Source of the DNA: Candidatus Gastranaerophilales bacterium
GTDB taxonomy: Bacteria; Cyanobacteriota; Vampirovibrionia; Gastranaerophilales; Gastranaerophilaceae
DNA length: 38,226 nt
NCBI GenBank assembly: GCA_017467305.1
Contig: JAFTSM010000061.1
Coordinates: forward strand, 1-38,226
Direction: 5' to 3'
Below, piece after piece: positions 33,718-38,226 of this stretch. Both the position numbers and the translations under genes were made by a program. Position 1 is the first letter of the stretch; each line of letters begins with the position of its first letter. The notes under the pieces are model-generated. The model was not told the origin of the DNA. It saw nothing but the letters and a program-made list of their open reading frames with translations, and ran no database searches.

Positions 33718-33803
33718 TGCCTTGAGCCGGACTTGAACCGGCACTAGGGGTGAGCCTAATTGGATTTTAAGTCCAACGCGTCTACCACTTCCGCCACCAA
33801 GGC
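33718..33803 (-). tRNA. tRNA-Leu (anticodon UAA)
   Basis: The minus strand folds as an 86-base class II tRNA. The acceptor stem is GCCTTGG with TCAAGGC, and the discriminator is A. The anticodon arm is TTGGA-CTTAAAA-TCCAA, giving anticodon TAA. A long variable arm (TAGGCTCACCCCTA) marks it as Leu, and the T arm is GCCGG-TTCAAGT-CCGGC. CCA is not encoded. Confidence 0.95.
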
Positions 33804-34011
33804 TTGTTCAAGAAGTAATATAATATAAAAAAAAATTATTGTAAAGCATTTAGATGAAAATTTTTTTTAAAAGCCAGAAAAAGGTTGTTAAAAGTACTAC
33901 TCATATGGTAGAATTACTACTATAAGTAATAAAATATTATATATAAAATGAATTAATTATTAGATTTTAAATAAATAATAAATTTTTAATATATAAAACG
34001 CATTATATTTC

Positions 34012-35559
34012 GTGCGTGTAGGAAGAACGAGGTATAGGAAAATTAATATTGATTTGAATATTTTATTCATGCTTGTGACTCTTCTTGTTGTTTGTTTAAT
34101 GTTTTATTTGCTCACTAAAAAGGGCGAAAGGGAAAAAGCTGTTTTAATCCGTGATATGGAAGAAAAAAATAGCTTGTACAAAAAAGAAGCTTTATTAGCT
34201 GCTAAGGAAGCCGTTCAAAAAGATATTGAAAAATTCCAAGAAGAAACAAAAGAACGCAGACAAGAGCTTTCTAGATTAGAATCTAAACTTTCTAAAAAAG
34301 AAGAATTACTTGAAGACAAAGAACAAGCAGTTGTTAACAAAGAAGCTGAATTACAACGCAAAATGGATGAAGTTTTAGATAAAGAAGATTATCTTGCTGA
34401 AACTATCCAAAAACAAATTCAAGAGCTTGAAAGAATTTCTGGCATGTCATCAGAAGAAGCTAAACATGTCTTATTTGAACAATTAAAAGTTGATTTGCAA
34501 CAAGAAGCTAATCAATTAATTCGTGAAAATGAAAATCATATTAGAGAAGTTTCTAATGAAAAAGCAAAAGAAATTCTTACAACAGTTATGCAACGTTGTG
34601 CAATTGACCAAGTTGTAGAGTCAACTGTTTCATCAGTAAGCTTACCATCTGATGAAATGAAAGGTCGTATTATTGGTCGTGAAGGTAGAAATATTAGAAC
34701 ACTTGAAACACTTACTGGTGTTGACTTGATTATTGATGATACTCCAGAAGCTGTTGTTCTTTCTTGCTTTGACCCAGTTCGCAGAGAAATTGCAAAACTT
34801 GCTTTAGAAAAACTTGTTGCAGATGGTCGTATTCACCCAGTTCGTATTGAAGAAATGGTTGAAAAAGCTAGAGTAGAAATCGAACAAAAGATTAAACAAG
34901 AAGGTGAAAATGCTACTATGGAAATGGGCATTATGAACCTTAATAAAGAGCTTGTTAAAACTTTAGGTCGTTTATATTACAGAACAAGTTATGGTCAAAA
35001 TGTATTACTTCACTCACTTGAAGTAGGTCATATAGCTGGTATGATTGCTGCAGAAATCGGTGCTAACGTTAAAGTAGCAAAACGTGCTGGTTTACTTCAC
35101 GATATTGGTAAAGCAGTAGACCAAACACAAGAAGGTACTCATATTGAGCTTGGTGTTGAACTTGCTAGAAAATATGGTGAAAAAGAAGAAATCATTCACG
35201 CTATTGAAGCTCACCACGATGATGTGACAGCAAATACAATTGAAGCTGTACTTGTTAAATTGGCTGATGCTGTTTCAGCTGGTAGACCAGGTTCAAGACG
35301 TGATACTCTTGAAATTTATATCAAGAGACTACAAAAACTTGAAGAAATTGCTTTGAGCTACGATGGTATTAAACAATCATTTGCAGTTCAAGCTGGTAGA
35401 GAAGTTAGAGTTGTTGTTCAACCAGAAAAATTTGATGATGTTGCTTCTGCAAGACTTGCTAGAGATATAGCAAAACGTATTGAAGAAGAACTTGATTATC
35501 CAGGACAAATTAGAGTTACTGTGGTTAGAGAAATTAGAACAACAGAAATTGCAAAATAG
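34012..35559 (+). CDS. rny: Ribonuclease Y
   Basis: RNase Y is a membrane-anchored endoribonuclease that starts mRNA decay. The 515 residues show an N-terminal membrane helix (about 17-37), a long charged coiled coil to about 200, a KH domain ([19 protein letters not shown]), and an HD domain with H and HD of [12 protein letters not shown]...[10 protein letters not shown], then HAIEAHHDD. The start is uncertain: the GTG has no Shine-Dalgarno site and lies two bases after a TATATT hexamer, so a start nearer the membrane helix is possible. The next gene is ymdB, as in many Firmicutes. Confidence 0.95.
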   Translation: MRVGRTRYRKINIDLNILFMLVTLLVVCLMFYLLTKKGEREKAVLIRDMEEKNSLYKKEALLAAKEAVQKDIEKFQEETKERRQELSRLESKLSKKEELLEDKEQAVVNKEAELQRKMDEVLDKEDYLAETIQKQIQELERISGMSSEEAKHVLFEQLKVDLQQEANQLIRENENHIREVSNEKAKEILTTVMQRCAIDQVVESTVSSVSLPSDEMKGRIIGREGRNIRTLETLTGVDLIIDDTPEAVVLSCFDPVRREIAKLALEKLVADGRIHPVRIEEMVEKARVEIEQKIKQEGENATMEMGIMNLNKELVKTLGRLYYRTSYGQNVLLHSLEVGHIAGMIAAEIGANVKVAKRAGLLHDIGKAVDQTQEGTHIELGVELARKYGEKEEIIHAIEAHHDDVTANTIEAVLVKLADAVSAGRPGSRRDTLEIYIKRLQKLEEIALSYDGIKQSFAVQAGREVRVVVQPEKFDDVASARLARDIAKRIEEELDYPGQIRVTVVREIRTTEIAK

Positions 35560-35564
35560 TTATT

Positions 35565-35590
35565 GAGAGAGAATTTTTTAATTCTCTCTC
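35565..35590 (+). terminator. Hairpin between rny and ymdB
   Basis: gagagagaat at 35565-35574 pairs with attctctctc at 35581-35590 around six bases. No T run follows, so it may be a weak terminator, an mRNA stabiliser or a processing site, not a full stop. Confidence 0.5.
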
Positions 35591-35628
35591 AAATTTATAA
35601 TAAAACTCGGATTAGATTATTACTCATT

Positions 35629-36432
35629 ATGTCAGATAATAAAATTAAATTAATGTTTTTAGGTGATATTGTTGGTAAAGCGGGAAGGAATGCCGTTAAA
35701 AACTATCTTGCCGAATTAGAAGAAAAACCAGATTTTATTATTGCGAATGTTGAAAATGCGTCGCACGGTTTTGGTTTAACACAAAAGAATTATAATGAAC
35801 TTTTATCATATGGTATTGATGCTTTTACATCTGGAAATCATATTTGGGATAAAAGAGAAATATTTAATTATATAGCTGAGGCTGATAGACTTGTTCGTCC
35901 TATCAATTACCCAAAAGGTACTCACGGCGTTGGCTATAGGGTTATTGAAAAAGAGAATTATAAAGTAGGTATTATAAATGTACTAGGTAGAACCTTTATG
36001 GGTTTGATTGACCCATATTGGGAATTGTTAACTAGTGCTATTGAAGAAATTAAAAAAGAAACTCAAATTATTGTAATAGATATTCATGCGGAAGCTACTG
36101 CGGAAAAAATCTGTATGGCAAAATATTTTGCCAAAATGAGAGTTACTGCAATATTTGGTACTCATACCCATGTACAAACCGCAGATGAAAGAATTTATGA
36201 AGACCATTGTGGTTATATCACTGATGCTGGTTTTTGCGGTGATATAAATGGTGTAATTGGTATGGAATATGAAGCCTCTGTTAATAGGCTAATAACATCA
36301 ATCCCAGAGAGATTAGATGTTGCTTCTTCTGGTGAATCCCAAGTTAATGGCGTTGTTGTAACCATTGACTGTTTGACTGGGAAAACAGAAGCTATTGGAA
36401 GAATTAATAAAATTATTAGTGAGGAAATATGA
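35629..36432 (+). CDS. ymdB: YmdB-family metallophosphoesterase (2',3'-cyclic-nucleotide 2'-phosphodiesterase)
   Basis: The ATG start giving MSDNKIKLMFLGDIVG is chosen over an upstream TTG that would read through the rny hairpin. The roughly 267-residue protein carries the calcineurin-like metal motifs of the YmdB group: GDIVGKAGR, NVENASHGFG, SGNHIWDKR, IDIHAEATAEK and FGTHTHVQTADERI. In Bacillus YmdB hydrolyses 2',3'-cAMP and affects biofilm and motility choices, and it is encoded next to rny. The same neighbourhood here suggests a link to RNA turnover. Confidence 0.93.
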   Translation: MSDNKIKLMFLGDIVGKAGRNAVKNYLAELEEKPDFIIANVENASHGFGLTQKNYNELLSYGIDAFTSGNHIWDKREIFNYIAEADRLVRPINYPKGTHGVGYRVIEKENYKVGIINVLGRTFMGLIDPYWELLTSAIEEIKKETQIIVIDIHAEATAEKICMAKYFAKMRVTAIFGTHTHVQTADERIYEDHCGYITDAGFCGDINGVIGMEYEASVNRLITSIPERLDVASSGESQVNGVVVTIDCLTGKTEAIGRINKIISEEI

Positions 36433-36450
36433 TTATGAAAGGATAAGGAA

Positions 36451-37293
36451 GTGAAAGTCGATTTACATATCCACACATCTTATTCGGATGGCGCTTTTTC
36501 ACCCGAAAAAATCGTCGACACCGCAATAGATGCAGGGCTTGATGCAATCGCAATTACCGACCACGATAATATTCTCTCGTTCGGTATAGCCCAAGAATAT
36601 GCAAAAGATAAACCACTGGAAATTCTTCCGGGGGTCGAGATTAACACGATTTATAAAGGATATGAAGTTCATATCTTAGGATATTTTATGGATTTACACA
36701 ATAGTGACTTCCAAAAATTGATTAAAAATCAACAACAAGCACGTGTAAAACAAACAAAAGAAATTATTCATCTTCTTTCTAAAAAAGAAGGGATAAAAAT
36801 AACAATGGACAGTATCACCCAACAAGTTGCAGAAGGTGGTAGTATCGGACGTCCACATATTGTCAAAGCTATTACAAATGCTGGTGGTACATCTAGTGTT
36901 ATTGAAGCTTACAATAAATATATTAATGATGATTCTAATGTATATGTGCAACGTAAAACAGTAACACCATTTGATGCAGTTGAAGTTATTTATGATGCTG
37001 GTGGTATCCCAGTTTTTGCACATCCTTTTGATGTTGATATTGCTGACCAATTAACAAAAGAAATGATGAATTTTGGCTTAAGAGGATTAGAAGCATATCA
37101 TAGAAAACACTCGCCAGCTATAATTGAGTATTTTTCTACCTTAGCGGAAAAATATGGTTTGATTATTACGGGTGGAAGTGACTTCCATGCACCAAATCCA
37201 AATAATGGCAACATTATTATGGGTAAGAACTTTGTTCCAGAATGGATATATGAAGAACTTATGAAAGAAAAACGAAGAATGGAACTTGCATAG
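36451..37293 (+). CDS. PHP-domain phosphoesterase (RNase AM/YciV-like)
   Basis: The 280-residue protein begins at GTG with aaggataagga upstream. The four PHP motifs are clear: DLHIHTSYSDG at 4-14, ITDHDN, PGVEINT, then FAHPFD and GGSDFHAP near the end. Close relatives are 3',5'-nucleoside bisphosphate phosphatases or 5'-3' exoribonucleases acting on short RNA, fitting the rny-ymdB context. The first 220-odd bases use many C/G-ending codons (ATC, GTC, ACC, CCG), unlike the AT-rich rest of the gene. The stop overlaps the next start (TAGTG). Confidence 0.93.
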   Translation: MKVDLHIHTSYSDGAFSPEKIVDTAIDAGLDAIAITDHDNILSFGIAQEYAKDKPLEILPGVEINTIYKGYEVHILGYFMDLHNSDFQKLIKNQQQARVKQTKEIIHLLSKKEGIKITMDSITQQVAEGGSIGRPHIVKAITNAGGTSSVIEAYNKYINDDSNVYVQRKTVTPFDAVEVIYDAGGIPVFAHPFDVDIADQLTKEMMNFGLRGLEAYHRKHSPAIIEYFSTLAEKYGLIITGGSDFHAPNPNNGNIIMGKNFVPEWIYEELMKEKRRMELA

Positions 37294-37928
37294 TGAAAAA
37301 TCTTTCATTTAGTGTATTCAATATCATATCTGTATTAGCAATTGTTTTACTTGTTGTTCTTATTGTTATGCCATTTAATTTAATTAATATGGAGCAAGCA
37401 CAAAGAATAGCAAAATGGAAATCAGAATATGAAAAGTTAGAATATTGTTTCTCTCTTGTTAAATTGCATGAGAGAACAATAGTTCCAACTGAACAAGAAG
37501 CTGGAAAGATACTAACTAATGAATATATGTTTGAAAGAATAAAACCTTATTTTAATTTTTCTAGTAATTCTTTTGAAAAAATAAAAAAGTATTCATATAG
37601 AAAAATGAATGGACGTTCAATGGATAAAGAAAGTCAGTTTTATTTTGATGAATTCTTTTTTAATAAAGATGGTGCGATTTTATCGTTGAAGAAGACAACA
37701 AGAAAAGAATTTAATGAGAAATATACATTGTTTTTTATGTATGTGGATATTAATGGTCTTGAAAAACCAAATAGAATAGGGCAAGATGTGTTCTTTATAA
37801 ATATATATAAAGACCGTATTAGTGCTTTAGGAAATAATAAAGATTATGCAAAATTAAAGTCCAATTGTTCACCAATTGGGAATGGTCTATATTGTAGTGA
37901 ATATTATTTATTAGGAGGTAGGTTTTAA
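37293..37928 (+). CDS. Pilin-like membrane-anchored protein lacking a prepilin cleavage site
   Basis: The 211-residue protein starts at a GTG that overlaps the stop of the PHP gene, so the two are translationally coupled. A hydrophobic N-terminal helix (about 10-33) is followed by an amphipathic helix (EQAQRIAKWKSEYEKLEYCF). At about 149-180 it has MYVDINGLEKPNRIGQDVFFINIYKDR, quoted here as MYVDINGLEKPN plus GQDVFFINIYKDR. This parallels MWIDVNGDKKPN...GDIFPIMVYDKR in the pilin-like protein at 20007. No G-F-T-L-x-E prepilin site is present. Function is unknown, perhaps a minor pseudopilin relative. Confidence 0.75.
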   Translation: MKNLSFSVFNIISVLAIVLLVVLIVMPFNLINMEQAQRIAKWKSEYEKLEYCFSLVKLHERTIVPTEQEAGKILTNEYMFERIKPYFNFSSNSFEKIKKYSYRKMNGRSMDKESQFYFDEFFFNKDGAILSLKKTTRKEFNEKYTLFFMYVDINGLEKPNRIGQDVFFINIYKDRISALGNNKDYAKLKSNCSPIGNGLYCSEYYLLGGRF

Positions 37929-38016
37929 AGTTTGAAAACAAGCATGTTCATGGTAAATTCATGGTTAATTAATGAGCATTTTTTAATGGGTATACAAATA
38001 AATTAAGGAGACAAGA

Positions 38017-38226
38017 ATGACAGAAAAACGCGTATGGTTGTTCAGAGAAGGTGATGCTTCTATGAGAAACCTTTTAGGTGGAAAGGGTGCTAACTTAGCA
38101 GAAATGACTAATTTAGGTCTTCCAGTTCCTCCAGGTTTAACAATTACAACCGAAACTTGTATGGATTATATTAATAATGGCAATAAAATGCCTGCTGGTT
38201 TAATGGACGAAGTAAAAGTAGCATTA
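38017..38226 (+). CDS. ppdK: Pyruvate, phosphate dikinase, N-terminal fragment (cut by window end)
   Basis: The visible 70 residues start [20 protein letters not shown] and include [21 protein letters not shown], quoted in parts as [10 protein letters not shown] and [15 protein letters not shown]. This is the start of the ATP-grasp domain of PPDK, which interconverts pyruvate and PEP using ATP and phosphate. A related PEP synthase is less likely because of the [10 protein letters not shown] start. aaggag lies 6 bases before the ATG. The gene continues beyond the window. Confidence 0.9.
   Translation, partial: MTEKRVWLFREGDASMRNLLGGKGANLAEMTNLGLPVPPGLTITTETCMDYINNGNKMPAGLMDEVKVAL

Noticed and set aside
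33467-33736. 89-residue plus-strand frame across the tRNA region
   Set aside because: It runs through a terminator hairpin, several palindromes and the antisense of tRNA-Leu, so it is not coding.
36694-37050. 118-residue minus-strand frame in the PHP gene
   Set aside because: It is antisense to conserved PHP motifs, with odd Cys/Asn/Ile composition.

Overview
This window is AT-rich bacterial chromosome from a diderm: it has two Skp/OmpH-type periplasmic chaperones with signal peptides and a type IV pilin-like protein. The best guess for the source is a gut member of Candidatus Gastranaerophilales (Vampirovibrionia/Melainabacteria, the non-photosynthetic sister group of Cyanobacteria). That guess rests on the lineage-style pseudopilins, several small clade-specific proteins carrying an N-terminal FG/FxG motif, and a probable origin beside dnaN with boxes close to the cyanobacterial DnaA box. 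It is an inference, not a proof.

Layout. 0-2.6 kb: mosaic repeats, radA and an overlapping low-complexity gene. 2.8-7.7 kb: the most unusual locus, a putative ADP-ribosylglycohydrolase convergent with, and sharing stop-codon bases with, a 1184-residue protein that ends in an R-S-ExE mono-ADP-ribosyltransferase domain. 7.9-14.8 kb: a small charged protein, clpB, a stand-alone protein resembling the FlhA cytoplasmic domain, the glutathione pair gshB-gshA, and a small membrane protein. 14.8-15.3 kb: repeat-rich gap. 15.3-18.6 kb: minus-strand operon dnaN-thrB-pgk. 18.6-19.2 kb: probable oriC, around which gene orientation changes from mostly minus to mostly plus. 19.2-19.9 kb: HepT/MntA pair with a broken hepT and an intact mntA. 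20-24.3 kb: pilin-like protein, two unknown or GNAT-like genes, a family 2 glycosyltransferase and an M48 metalloprotease. 24.4-32.6 kb: ruvC, a small membrane protein, mtnA, skp, a polytopic membrane protein of unlike base composition, a DAHP synthase, a second skp, pyrimidine-nucleoside phosphorylase and a PnuC-type transporter. 32.6-33.8 kb: small genes, an AbrB/MazE-like protein, a frameshifted XRE regulator, a tRNA-3'-end duplication and tRNA-Leu(UAA). 34-38.2 kb: rny-ymdB, a PHP phosphoesterase, a pilin-like membrane protein and the start of ppdK.

Most genes are core housekeeping. The accessory content is an ADP-ribosylation toxin/hydrolase pair, decayed toxin-antitoxin or regulator modules, and dispersed hairpin repeats of the GTCATTGCGAG / GAACTAGTTTC type in many intergenic gaps. 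No insertion sequence, prophage, CRISPR array or rRNA was seen.
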